54,596 bases of DNA from Bacteroidota bacterium (lineage in GTDB: Bacteria > Bacteroidota > Bacteroidia > B-17B0 > Aurantibacillaceae), in contig JAFDXR010000031.1 in assembly GCA_018267825.1 (NCBI GenBank), forward strand, positions 1 to 54,596, given 5' to 3'. The translations under genes were made by a program, and so were the position numbers. This document shows, in pieces, positions 27,219-35,138 of the stretch. How positions within the stretch are numbered: the stretch's first letter is position 1; each line of letters begins with the position of its first letter. The notes beneath the pieces were generated by a model. That model searched no databases, had not been told where the DNA came from, and worked only from the letters and a program-made list of their open reading frames with translations.

Positions 27219-27246
27219 AAAAAGGTGATTGTTACATCACCTTTTT
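27219..27246 (-). terminator. Terminator/attenuator between the TPR gene and ribH
   Basis: AAAAAGGTGAT (27219-27229) pairs with ATCACCTTTTT (27236-27246). On the minus strand it stands after the TPR gene stop (27264) and before the ribH ATG (27181), with T-runs in both orientations. It should cut or reduce read-through into ribH. Confidence 0.8.
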
Positions 27247-27263
27247 ACCTGGAGTTTTCAGGA

Positions 27264-28034
27264 TTATTCAATGTTTCCCGAGGTCTTTACACGGGCAATG
27301 TATTTGTCAATTTCGCGGCCTTCGGTAGAACGTACGAATTCGTTTTTGATACGCTCGTAATAGGTCAGGGCTTCAGCAAAGTTTCCTTTGGTTTCAAGCG
27401 CAAAACCGGCCTTTTTAAGGAACATCGGCGTAGTGAAATCATTGTTTGATTTTTCAGCAGCTTTCTGATAGTATTTTACTGCTTCCTCCACGTTGTTCAT
27501 CTCCATGTAAGCGTCACCAATAGCACCAATAGCCATAGGGGTAACCATTTCATCGTTTCCGTTGTATTTTCCAAGCGATTCGATGGCCTCCTGGTATTTA
27601 CCCAGGCGCAGGTAACAAATACCGGCATAATAATTAGCCAGGTTACCGGTTTTAGTGCTCGAATAGTTGCTGGCAATCTCGGTGAAACCCATCATGGTTT
27701 TATCACCATTGGCGGTTTTCTCATTACGGCCACCATTCAGGGCAATATTGAAACTGTCTTTTTCAAAGTAGTTCTGGGCAAAAAACGCTTCGTTCATCGC
27801 TTCACGCTCCTGACCGGGTAACCAATAGAATTTATAGGTGCAGAAAATGGCAATAATTGCCAGAATAGCCCCACCACCATAGGTTATAGCCTTTTTGTTT
27901 TTTTCATAATAAATCTCAAGGCCTCCAAGGTCTATCTGCGAACGTTGCTTACGAACTACCTGCTCTTCAGCAGTATCGACAGTTTCCTCTACCAACTCTT
28001 CAGCTTGTGTGTTTTCTACTTTTTCTTCAGACAT
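27264..28034 (-). CDS. Membrane-anchored TPR protein (YfgM-like topology)
   Basis: 256 residues. An acidic cytoplasmic N-terminus (about 1-50) precedes one transmembrane helix (AITYGGGAILAIIAIFCTYKFYW, about 51-72), and a periplasmic TPR region follows (LANYYAGICYLRLGKYQEAIESLGKY, AIGDAYMEMNNVEEAVKYYQKAAEKS, LTYYERIKNEFVRSTEG). The topology is like YfgM, a SecYEG/periplasmic chaperone partner, but orthology is not shown. The gene diverges from recF, and recF / TPR / ribH is an order I recall from other Bacteroidota. Confidence 0.85.
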   Translation of the reverse strand: MSEEKVENTQAEELVEETVDTAEEQVVRKQRSQIDLGGLEIYYEKNKKAITYGGGAILAIIAIFCTYKFYWLPGQEREAMNEAFFAQNYFEKDSFNIALNGGRNEKTANGDKTMMGFTEIASNYSSTKTGNLANYYAGICYLRLGKYQEAIESLGKYNGNDEMVTPMAIGAIGDAYMEMNNVEEAVKYYQKAAEKSNNDFTTPMFLKKAGFALETKGNFAEALTYYERIKNEFVRSTEGREIDKYIARVKTSGNIE

Positions 28035-28058
28035 AATAGTTTAGCAAAATTTAAGGTG

Positions 28059-28066
28059 CAAAAATA
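28059..28066 (-). promoter_or_regulatory. Candidate -7 element of the TPR membrane protein gene
   Basis: Minus-strand TATTTTTG fits TAnnTTTG, 25 nt before the ATG at 28034. No convincing -33 element was seen. Confidence 0.4.
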
Positions 28067-28173
28067 AGGAAATTTTCTTAAGAATAAAAAAAGTCTAAAC
28101 ATTTGATCTGCAATATTATATCAGTTATACCCGAATAAGCATTTACCATAAACCTTTCGTACCTTAGCCCCCT

Positions 28174-29277
28174 ATGTTCCTGCAGAAATTAAACGTCATC
28201 AATTTTAAAAATTATGAGGAGGCATCCCTCGAATTTTGCGAAAAATTCAACTGCTTCGTCGGTAATAACGGCATGGGTAAGACCAACCTCCTCGATGCCA
28301 TTCACTATATCTCTTTCTGCAAAAGCTTTTTTAACCCTATCGACAGTCAGAATATACGCTACAACCAGCCTTTTTTCGTGGCCCAGGGTTGGGTCAATAA
28401 AAATGGCGAAACCGATGAAATATACTGCGGCGTAAAACGAGGCCATAAAAAACAGTTTAAACGCAATAAAAAAGAATATGACCGCCTGTCGGAACATATC
28501 GGACTATACCCCCTGGTAATGATTTCGCCCTCGGATACAGAACTGATATGGGAGGGAAGCGAAGTGCGCCGCCGCTTTATGGATAGCATTATTTCGCAGT
28601 ACGATAAGGTTTACCTCGAAAAGCTGATTGCGTATAACCACGTATTAACCCAGCGGAATGCCCTGTTGAAACAGTTTCACGACAGCCGCTCTTTCGATAG
28701 TGTAACCCTCGAAATATGGGACGATCAGCTCATTATGCATGGCGAAGCCATTATTCATACGCGAAAGGAGTTCCTCAAAGAATTTGTGCCTTTGTTCAAT
28801 AAACACTACCGTTTTATCAGCGGCACCAACGAAGAAGTTGTATTGGAATATGAATCGTCGTTGCGCGATAAAGCCTATAAAACAGTACTGCTTACAAGCC
28901 TGGAGCGCGACCGGGCGGTGCAATACACCACTGCAGGACCGCACCGCGACGATCTTGAGTTTAAACTGAACGGCAACAGCCTCAAGAAATTTGCATCGCA
29001 GGGGCAGCAGAAATCATACCTGCTGGCACTTAAACTGGCTCAGTTTGAACTTATAAAACATAAAAAACATACAAAACCCCTGTTGCTCCTCGATGATATC
29101 TATGATAAACTGGATGAAACACGTTTCCGAAAACTCATTGAACTCGTGAGCGGGCAGGAGTTTGGTCAGGTATTTATTACCGATACACACCCGCAGCGTA
29201 TCAAGGAATTATTTGCTACAGCCAGTGCCGAGCATAAATTGTTTCTGGTAGATAATGGGATCATTCAGATATTTTAA
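28174..29277 (+). CDS. recF: DNA replication and repair protein RecF
   Basis: 367 residues. SMC-like ATPase: N-terminal LNVINFKNYEEASLEF, Walker A GNNGMGKTNLLDAI (30-37 core), the middle signature SPSDTELIWEGSEVRRRFMDSII.Q, the ABC signature region FASQGQQKSYLLALKLAQ and Walker B KPLLLLDDIYDKLDETR. With RecO and RecR it loads RecA at single-strand gaps. It is not beside dnaA-dnaN here. The DUF721 gene follows after 2 nt, so recF-DUF721-M28 peptidase forms one operon. Confidence 0.97.
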   Translation: MFLQKLNVINFKNYEEASLEFCEKFNCFVGNNGMGKTNLLDAIHYISFCKSFFNPIDSQNIRYNQPFFVAQGWVNKNGETDEIYCGVKRGHKKQFKRNKKEYDRLSEHIGLYPLVMISPSDTELIWEGSEVRRRFMDSIISQYDKVYLEKLIAYNHVLTQRNALLKQFHDSRSFDSVTLEIWDDQLIMHGEAIIHTRKEFLKEFVPLFNKHYRFISGTNEEVVLEYESSLRDKAYKTVLLTSLERDRAVQYTTAGPHRDDLEFKLNGNSLKKFASQGQQKSYLLALKLAQFELIKHKKHTKPLLLLDDIYDKLDETRFRKLIELVSGQEFGQVFITDTHPQRIKELFATASAEHKLFLVDNGIIQIF

Positions 29278-29279
29278 AT

Positions 29280-29570
29280 ATGAGAGGCAATAAATACATA
29301 AAACTGGGTGATGCGATCAGCCAGATGTTCAAGGAAGAAAATCTGGAAGAAAAATACAGTGTATTTGCTGTGCGCAATGCCTGGAAAGAAATTGCCGGAG
29401 ATCTCATAGCCCGCCATACCCGGGAGATCCGCTACCATAAAAAAGTATTATTTGTAGTGATCAGTTCGGATGTGATCCGGAACGAGTTGTCATACAATAA
29501 AAAAGACCTTATCGAAAAAATAAATAAATTCTGCGGAAAACGCCTTGTTGAAGAATTGATATTGAAATGA
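29280..29570 (+). CDS. DUF721 (DciA-like) protein
   Basis: 96 residues. The DUF721 pattern is clear: LGDAISQMFKEENLEEKYSVFAVRNAWKEIAGDLIARHTREI.YHKKVLFVVISSDVIRNELSYNK. The W..I.G..I..HT core is related to the KH-like domain of DciA, the ancestral loader or operator of the replicative helicase DnaB. Whether this one does so is inference, though a position after recF fits a replication role. Its stop overlaps the next start as ATGA (29567-29570). Confidence 0.88.
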   Translation: MRGNKYIKLGDAISQMFKEENLEEKYSVFAVRNAWKEIAGDLIARHTREIRYHKKVLFVVISSDVIRNELSYNKKDLIEKINKFCGKRLVEELILK

Positions 29571-30955
29571 AACAATTTACCCGATCTATCACATTGTTTT
29601 GCTTGCTGGGCATTATGTTACCAGCCGGACTAAAAGCTCAGAAAAGTGACAGCCTTATGGTCCGACGCATTTTTGACTATTATCTGCTTAAAGCCAAAAG
29701 TTACGACAACCTGAGATACCTGACAACCCGGATAGGTGGTCGTCTCAGCGGCTCACCTCAGGCTGCGAAAGCTGTCGACTGGGCCAAAAAGGCCATGTAT
29801 GACGCAGGTGCAGATACCGTTTATCTGCAACCCTGCAAAGTGCCGCATTGGGTACGTGGAGCAGCTGAGCAATGCCAGATGTTTTCCAAAGGAATTAAAA
29901 CACCACTGAATATTTGCGCTCTGGGAGGTTCTGTAGCAACACCGAAGACCGGACTCACAGCTGAAGTCATAGAAGTGAAAAGTTTTGAGGAACTCGATTC
30001 CCTTGGTGAGAAAAACATAAAGGGACGGATCGTTTTTTATAATGTATTTTTTGATCAGGCTAAACTCAGTACCGGAGCTATGTACGGCGAATCTGTGAAA
30101 TACAGGTGGGCCGGTGCTTCCCGGGCTGCAAAATACGGTGCCGTGGCCACCATGGTGCGGAGCATGAGTTCTGTGGATAATGATTTTCCGCATACAGGAG
30201 CCATGGGATACGACACAACGGTGAGTAAGCGGAAAATACCTTCCTGCGCTTTAAGCTATGCCGCTGCCAGTAAGCTGGCTGCAGCGCTGGTGAAAGATCA
30301 GCATACGCAGGTGTCGCTGAAAATGAGCTGTACCATGCTTCCCGACGAATTAAGCTACAATGTGGTGGGCGAGATAGAAGGAAGCGAAAATGCAGATGAG
30401 ATCATACTTGCCGGAGGTCACCTCGATTCCTGGGATAATGGCCAGGGGGCACACGATGATGGCTCCGGCGTAGTACAGGCTATAGAAGTATTAGCGATGT
30501 TTAAACAATTGGGTATTAAACCAAAACATACCATCAGGGCAGTAGCATTTATGAATGAAGAAAACGGTGGAGCAGGAGGGAAAGCTTATTTTGAAGATAC
30601 CAAAGAAAAAGGACTGAAACATATCCTGGCTATCGAGAGCGATGCAGGTGGCTTCTGCCCCCGCGGTATCGGAGTAGATACATTACATGGGGCCTATAAG
30701 AGGCTTTTGTCATGGAAACCTGTTCTGAATGAATATTATCTTCAGTATATCGATGCAGGCGGTGGCGGTGCGGATATCAGCAGATTGCGTGACCTGGGCG
30801 TACCGTTACTTGGTATAGAACCCGATGGCCAGAAATATTTTGATTACCACCATACGGCCGACGATACCTTCGATAAAGTCAATAAAAGAGAGCTTCATTT
30901 AAGTGCCGGGATTATTGGAAGTATAGTATATCTGGTCGACTTTTACGGAATTTGA
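29567..30955 (+). CDS. Secreted M28-family zinc metallopeptidase
   Basis: 462 residues with a signal peptide (about 1-25, ending AGLKAQ). A PA-like insert (about 130-260) precedes the catalytic domain. M28 metal ligands are visible: His and Asp in GGHLDSWDNGQGAHDDGSG, the catalytic and ligand Glu pair in FMNEENGGAG, Asp in ESDAGGF and the last His in YHHTADDTFD. The order and the PA insert resemble carboxypeptidase Q/aminopeptidase members. Coupling by a 4-nt overlap to the DUF721 gene is positional; no functional link is evident. Confidence 0.92.
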   Translation: MKQFTRSITLFCLLGIMLPAGLKAQKSDSLMVRRIFDYYLLKAKSYDNLRYLTTRIGGRLSGSPQAAKAVDWAKKAMYDAGADTVYLQPCKVPHWVRGAAEQCQMFSKGIKTPLNICALGGSVATPKTGLTAEVIEVKSFEELDSLGEKNIKGRIVFYNVFFDQAKLSTGAMYGESVKYRWAGASRAAKYGAVATMVRSMSSVDNDFPHTGAMGYDTTVSKRKIPSCALSYAAASKLAAALVKDQHTQVSLKMSCTMLPDELSYNVVGEIEGSENADEIILAGGHLDSWDNGQGAHDDGSGVVQAIEVLAMFKQLGIKPKHTIRAVAFMNEENGGAGGKAYFEDTKEKGLKHILAIESDAGGFCPRGIGVDTLHGAYKRLLSWKPVLNEYYLQYIDAGGGGADISRLRDLGVPLLGIEPDGQKYFDYHHTADDTFDKVNKRELHLSAGIIGSIVYLVDFYGI

Positions 30956-31033
30956 TAACTTCTTTGCCTTATTTCTGCCGCATCAAAGCAGAATTTTGAC
31001 AGGCGAAAAACGATAATTGAATGAAATACATCG

Positions 31034-31132
31034 TTTACTAAAAAAAAGCCCTATTTAGCCACTAAGAACTTTTTTACTAAAAATTTACTAGTGTTCAGAT
31101 TGATTTTTTTATAGTTCACATAAGATTTACTA
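31034..31132 (+). promoter_or_regulatory. Four TTTACTA heptamers, candidate operator array
   Basis: Exact TTTACTA occurs at 31034-31040, 31073-31079, 31084-31090 and 31126-31132 in an AT-rich gap upstream of an XRE-type regulator gene. All are in the same orientation; the middle pair is 11 bp apart, one helical turn. An operator for the downstream regulator is an inference. No terminator was seen in this 267-nt gap. Confidence 0.4.
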
Positions 31133-31194
31133 TAGTTAAAACAAATTAATCGTACCTCCGCCTGTAAGCTGTTTTTTTTCATAATTACTCAGGG

Positions 31195-31202
31195 TAACTT
31201 TG
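31195..31202 (+). promoter_or_regulatory. -7 element of the XRE regulator gene
   Basis: TAACTTTG matches TAnnTTTG, 20 nt before the ATG at 31223. A run of eight T (31172-31179) occupies the -33 position. Confidence 0.5.
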
Positions 31203-31222
31203 TGTAAGTAAAACAGATTAGT

Positions 31223-31678
31223 ATGAGAAAGAAAAACAAGAAAAGTTCAAATCTTCAGGTAGGTTTGAATATTAAGCGCATCAGAGAAACATGTGGTTAT
31301 TCTCAGGCCTACATGGCCAGTATGATTGATGTATCGCAAAAAACCTTCAGTAATATTGAAAATAATCTGTCTCACCCCGGAATGGATGTGCTTGAGCAAA
31401 TTGCCAAGGTGCTTTCAGTATCTCTGTTGCAATTGATCAATTATCCGGAAAATGATATGCCGCAGGAGGATTTGAGCCCGGGAATAAATGAAGACCATGA
31501 AAGCGCCCTGACAAACGATTCGGCGATGATGAACGATAAAGGCGGGCAGTTCATTCGCCCACGTCTTATACCAAGTAAAGAACGCGAATTATATGAACGT
31601 TTATTACGTGCCAAAGAAGCCGAGATTGTAGCCCTCAAATCCATGCTTGCTCAAAAACCATCTCAATTATCCTATTAA
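31223..31678 (+). CDS. XRE-family transcriptional regulator
   Basis: 151 residues. The helix-turn-helix spans about 12-70: GLNIKRIRETCGYSQAYMASMIDVSQKTFSNIENNLSHPGMDVLEQIAKVLSVSLLQLI, a Cro/CI-type domain. A flexible acidic linker follows, then a C-terminal helix rich in charged residues (ERELYERLLRAKEAEIVALKSMLAQ), likely a coiled-coil dimerisation element. The N-terminus is very basic (MRKKNKKSS). Its targets are unknown; the TTTACTA array upstream makes autoregulation plausible. Confidence 0.92.
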   Translation: MRKKNKKSSNLQVGLNIKRIRETCGYSQAYMASMIDVSQKTFSNIENNLSHPGMDVLEQIAKVLSVSLLQLINYPENDMPQEDLSPGINEDHESALTNDSAMMNDKGGQFIRPRLIPSKERELYERLLRAKEAEIVALKSMLAQKPSQLSY

Positions 31679-31705
31679 AGCACCGGGTTTCTGCTGTTTA
31701 ATCAT

Positions 31706-31713
31706 TAACTTTG
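31706..31713 (+). promoter_or_regulatory. -7 element just before the MMPL transporter gene
   Basis: TAACTTTG matches TAnnTTTG and ends 6 bp before the ATG at 31720, so the transcript would be leaderless or nearly so. No TTG at -33 is obvious. Confidence 0.4.
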
Positions 31714-31719
31714 TGCTAT

Positions 31720-33972
31720 ATGCGCTCCCAAAAGCACTATAGCATACTGGTTTTAAGTTTAGCACTGCTGTTTTCTGTTTGGTGCGGCTTTAAAATCAAA
31801 GATCTTCAGTTTGACTATGACTTTGAAGCCTTTTTTCCGAATGAGGATAACGAACTCGGATATTATCAGGATTTCAGAAACCGGTTCGAATGGGATAATG
31901 AGTTTGTTTTACTGGGCATCGAAAACAAGCAGGGCATTTTCCGCAAGGATTTTTTAGTCAAAGTCGATTCATTAACCGCCGATCTGAAAAAAATACCCTT
32001 CATCGACAGGGTTATTTCCCCGACAAACATCAAAAACATCTCGCTCAATGGCATGCCGGTTCAAACCCGCTTATTGCACATTGATGACGAGAGCCTCTAT
32101 GCTTCCGACAGTACCCATATATACCGCACGCCTGAGCTTATAGGCTCTTTCTTTCCGCCCGATGCCAAATCCCTTTCCATTTTTATTAAAACCGACCAGG
32201 GACTCAGCAAGCGAAAATCAGATAGCCTGGCCAGGAGCATAGAAGCGGCCTTTACCCGGTATAAATTCGACGATGTTCATTTTGTGGGACGCATCGTGGC
32301 ACAGGACGTTTATCTCAAAAACCTGCAAAGCGAATTTGTATATTTTCTGGTCATCTCATTTGCACTCGTCATTGTTTTTCTCTGGCTGTCATTCCGTTCC
32401 CTGTATGGTGTTATTGTACCCATATCTATCGTACTGGTATCTATTCTGTGGACGATGGGCATTATGTCTATGCTCGGTAAGGCCATTGATATCATGACGG
32501 TGATGATGCCAACCATGATCTTTATCTCAGGCATGAGTGATGTGGTGCATTTCTTCTCCAAATATTTCGAAGAACTATCGAAAGGTACCGAACGCGACAA
32601 GATTTACCCGCTCATACTGAAAGAAGTCGGTTTTCCGACCTTCCTGACATTAATCACAACAGTCGTTGGATTCCTGTCGCTTCTGTTCTCCAGCATTATG
32701 CCGATCCGCGATTTCGGTATTTACACTTCCGTAGGTATCTGCGTGGCTTTCCTCTTGAGCTATACCTTATTGCCGGCCCTGCTGTATATTTTTACCCCAA
32801 AACGCATGGTGAGTGTACACGGGCACGACAACAATACCTATAACCTCATGCGTAAAGGCTTGTTCTGGATTTTCAGGAATCAAAAAACCATCCTGGTTAT
32901 TACCGGTTTGCTGATTGTGCTCTCGGTAGTGGGTATTTATAAAATAAAGGTGAATAACCTGCTGCTCGAAGATCTTTCTGACAGCGTGAAAATCAAACAG
33001 GATTTCAATTTCTTTGATAAACATTACAGCGGCGTTCGCCCGCTGGAGCTGGCTATTGAAATAAAAGACAAGAACAAAACGGTATGGGATTATGATGTCA
33101 TGACCCAATTGAATAAAGTGGATGAGTTTCTCACAAAAGAATACCATGCCGGATTTATATACTCACCAGCCATGCTGGCCCGTTCAGTCAATAAAGCACT
33201 CAATGGGGCTGAAGATGGCAGCCGGTTCCCGTTGCGCGAGGAATACGATGATGTGAGAAAACAACTTCAGGGCAATAAAAAGAACAAGGACATTAAGCGG
33301 ATTATTTCGCCTGATGGTCATTTTGCCCGTATCAGCGGTAAAATAAAAGACGAAGGCAGCCTGGTTATCAATGAACGGAACGAGAAGCTCAGGGCCTTTC
33401 TGAGTCAGCATATCGACCCGAAGGTCATGGAAGTGAAAATCACAGGAGCAGCACATCTTGTTGACCGTAACAACGAATACATGGTCGATAATATGACCCA
33501 GGGTTTTGTGTTCTCCATCATTGTCATTGCTTTACTGACCTATTTCCTGCATCGCAGCTGGCGCATGGTACTTGTGTTTATTTTGCCTAACCTGATTCCC
33601 TTATTGATTATTGCCGGGATCATGGGTTTTGCCGGTATTGAGTTGAAAGCCGCCACATCGCTCGTTTTCAGCATTGCATTCGGGGTAGCTACCGACGATA
33701 CCATTCACTTCATTTCGCGTCTCAAAATTGAACTCGGTTATGGAAAATCACTTCTCTATGCTTTCAAACGGACGTATTTTGAAACCGGAAAACCAATCCT
33801 GCTGACCACCTTTATTCTCATGGGGGGCTTCATAAGCCTTATGGTCAGCGATTTTCAAAGCACGTTCTATTTTGGGTTCCTGATTTGCATTACCATCATT
33901 ATTGCGGTGCTGGCAGATATATTTCTATTGCCGGTTCTGCTTTTCCTGATTCTTGGAAAGCGAAAAAAATAA
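31720..33972 (+). CDS. MMPL/RND-superfamily transporter
   Basis: 750 residues from ATG 31720 (an in-frame TTG lies 9 nt upstream). It has the two-fold RND architecture: TM1 (SILVLSLALLFSVWCGF), a large periplasmic loop, a five-helix bundle with SGMSDVVHFFSKYFEE, TM7 near 395, a second loop, and a second bundle with FSIAFGVATDDTIHFISRL. The acidic DD or SD in TM4 and TM10 suits a proton-coupled mechanism as in HpnN/MmpL proteins. These export lipids or hydrophobic compounds. There is no adaptor (MFP) or outer-membrane factor gene, consistent with the MMPL class, and the substrate is unknown. The 3' end overlaps the mnmD start by 20 nt. Confidence 0.9.
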   Translation: MRSQKHYSILVLSLALLFSVWCGFKIKDLQFDYDFEAFFPNEDNELGYYQDFRNRFEWDNEFVLLGIENKQGIFRKDFLVKVDSLTADLKKIPFIDRVISPTNIKNISLNGMPVQTRLLHIDDESLYASDSTHIYRTPELIGSFFPPDAKSLSIFIKTDQGLSKRKSDSLARSIEAAFTRYKFDDVHFVGRIVAQDVYLKNLQSEFVYFLVISFALVIVFLWLSFRSLYGVIVPISIVLVSILWTMGIMSMLGKAIDIMTVMMPTMIFISGMSDVVHFFSKYFEELSKGTERDKIYPLILKEVGFPTFLTLITTVVGFLSLLFSSIMPIRDFGIYTSVGICVAFLLSYTLLPALLYIFTPKRMVSVHGHDNNTYNLMRKGLFWIFRNQKTILVITGLLIVLSVVGIYKIKVNNLLLEDLSDSVKIKQDFNFFDKHYSGVRPLELAIEIKDKNKTVWDYDVMTQLNKVDEFLTKEYHAGFIYSPAMLARSVNKALNGAEDGSRFPLREEYDDVRKQLQGNKKNKDIKRIISPDGHFARISGKIKDEGSLVINERNEKLRAFLSQHIDPKVMEVKITGAAHLVDRNNEYMVDNMTQGFVFSIIVIALLTYFLHRSWRMVLVFILPNLIPLLIIAGIMGFAGIELKAATSLVFSIAFGVATDDTIHFISRLKIELGYGKSLLYAFKRTYFETGKPILLTTFILMGGFISLMVSDFQSTFYFGFLICITIIIAVLADIFLLPVLLFLILGKRKK

Positions 33973-34633
33973 CCGGATCGAAATAACCCGCGACGGGTCT
34001 CATACAGTATGGAGTGCCCGGTTTGGAGTGAGTTATCATTCTGTGCACGGTGCCAGAACCGAAAGCAATCATGTGTTCATAAAGCATGGACTGGATTATG
34101 TGTTTCAGCAGCGCCAGGGCCCGGTCAGGGTTTTTGAAATGGGCTTTGGCACCGGTTTTAATGCCTACCTGAGTTACCTGCATGCCAGCCGGATGCAGAG
34201 AATGGTTTCATATACCGGAATCGAAAAATATCCCCTCGAACCAACTGAAATAAGCGCTCTGAATTATCCCGATGCAGATACGGAAACGGATCGGGTTGCT
34301 TTCAGGCAACTGCATGATCTTGAGTGGAATAGGCTTTGTTTACTGAATGAATGGTTTGAATTCAGAAAGGTCCGGTCTGATTTATTGGAGCTACGGGTTT
34401 CCGGTTGTTTTGACCTTGTGTATTACGATGCTTTTGCCCCGGTAACCCAGCCGGATTTATGGGCTTGCGAAGCCTTCGAAAAGGTATATGAGCTTCTGGA
34501 CACCGGGGGTATTCTCGTGACCTATTGCGCCCAGGGGCAAATGAAGCGGAATATGGCCGCCGTGGGCTTCAGGGTCGAAACCCTGCCCGGGCCGCCCGGT
34601 AAGCGCGAAATGACAAGAGCACACAAGATTTAG
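33953..34633 (+). CDS. mnmD: tRNA 5-methylaminomethyl-2-thiouridine methyltransferase MnmD
   Basis: 226 residues. The family is recognised by ITRDGSHTVWSARFGVSYHSVHGARTES.HVFI at the start, the SAM-binding FEMGFGTGFNAYLSYL and the DLVYYDAFAPVTQPDLW motif. MnmD, the methyltransferase half of E. coli MnmC, completes mnm5s2U34 in certain tRNAs; the oxidase half (MnmC1) is not fused here, as usual outside Gammaproteobacteria. No ATG is available near the N-terminus. A TGA lies two codons before TTG 33953, making TTG the best start, 20 nt inside the transporter gene in another frame. Confidence 0.92.
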   Translation: MESEKNNRIEITRDGSHTVWSARFGVSYHSVHGARTESNHVFIKHGLDYVFQQRQGPVRVFEMGFGTGFNAYLSYLHASRMQRMVSYTGIEKYPLEPTEISALNYPDADTETDRVAFRQLHDLEWNRLCLLNEWFEFRKVRSDLLELRVSGCFDLVYYDAFAPVTQPDLWACEAFEKVYELLDTGGILVTYCAQGQMKRNMAAVGFRVETLPGPPGKREMTRAHKI

Positions 34634-34682
34634 GTAAATTTTGTATCTTTAAAAACCTGTTTTTAAACCCAGGTTTGGACGT

Positions 34683-35123
34683 ATGAAGCACTTTAATGTG
34701 AGGGTATATGGTATTTTGGAGGAGAATGGTAAAGTGCTGGTTTCCGATGAACACATCAAGGGTGTAAACATTACCAAGTTTCCCGGCGGGGGGCTGGAGT
34801 TTGGCGAAGGCCTTCATCAGTGTCTGGTACGTGAGTTTAAAGAAGAACTCGATTTACGTGTGGAACCGGTCTCTCATTTTTACACTACCGATTTTTTTGT
34901 AGCCTCGGCGTTCAACACCAATAGCCAGGTCATCAGTATTTATTACCGCGTGAAAGCATTGGATCCCTTACAGATTAAAACATCCGATACGGCATTCGAT
35001 TTCCCGAAAGTAAAGAATGGTGCACAATCCTTTCGCTGGATAGAGCAGGCGCGCATGTCTGAAAACGATTTTACATACATCATTGATAAACGGGTAGGCG
35101 AAATGCTGGCCCAGTTGAGATAA
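34683..35123 (+). CDS. Nudix hydrolase
   Basis: 146 residues. The Nudix box GGGLEFGEGLHQCLVREFKEELDL fits GX5EX7REUXEEXGU, except that Asp stands at the penultimate Gly. The catalytic Glu residues for Mg2+ binding are present (REFKEEL). Flanking strands (HFNVRVYGILEENGKVLVSDEH) match small Nudix enzymes that hydrolyse nucleoside diphosphate derivatives; the substrate cannot be inferred. It sits between mnmD and dnaG on the same strand, 49 and 15 nt from its neighbours. Confidence 0.92.
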   Translation: MKHFNVRVYGILEENGKVLVSDEHIKGVNITKFPGGGLEFGEGLHQCLVREFKEELDLRVEPVSHFYTTDFFVASAFNTNSQVISIYYRVKALDPLQIKTSDTAFDFPKVKNGAQSFRWIEQARMSENDFTYIIDKRVGEMLAQLR

Positions 35124-35138
35124 TCTTTTTTTTGAGTT

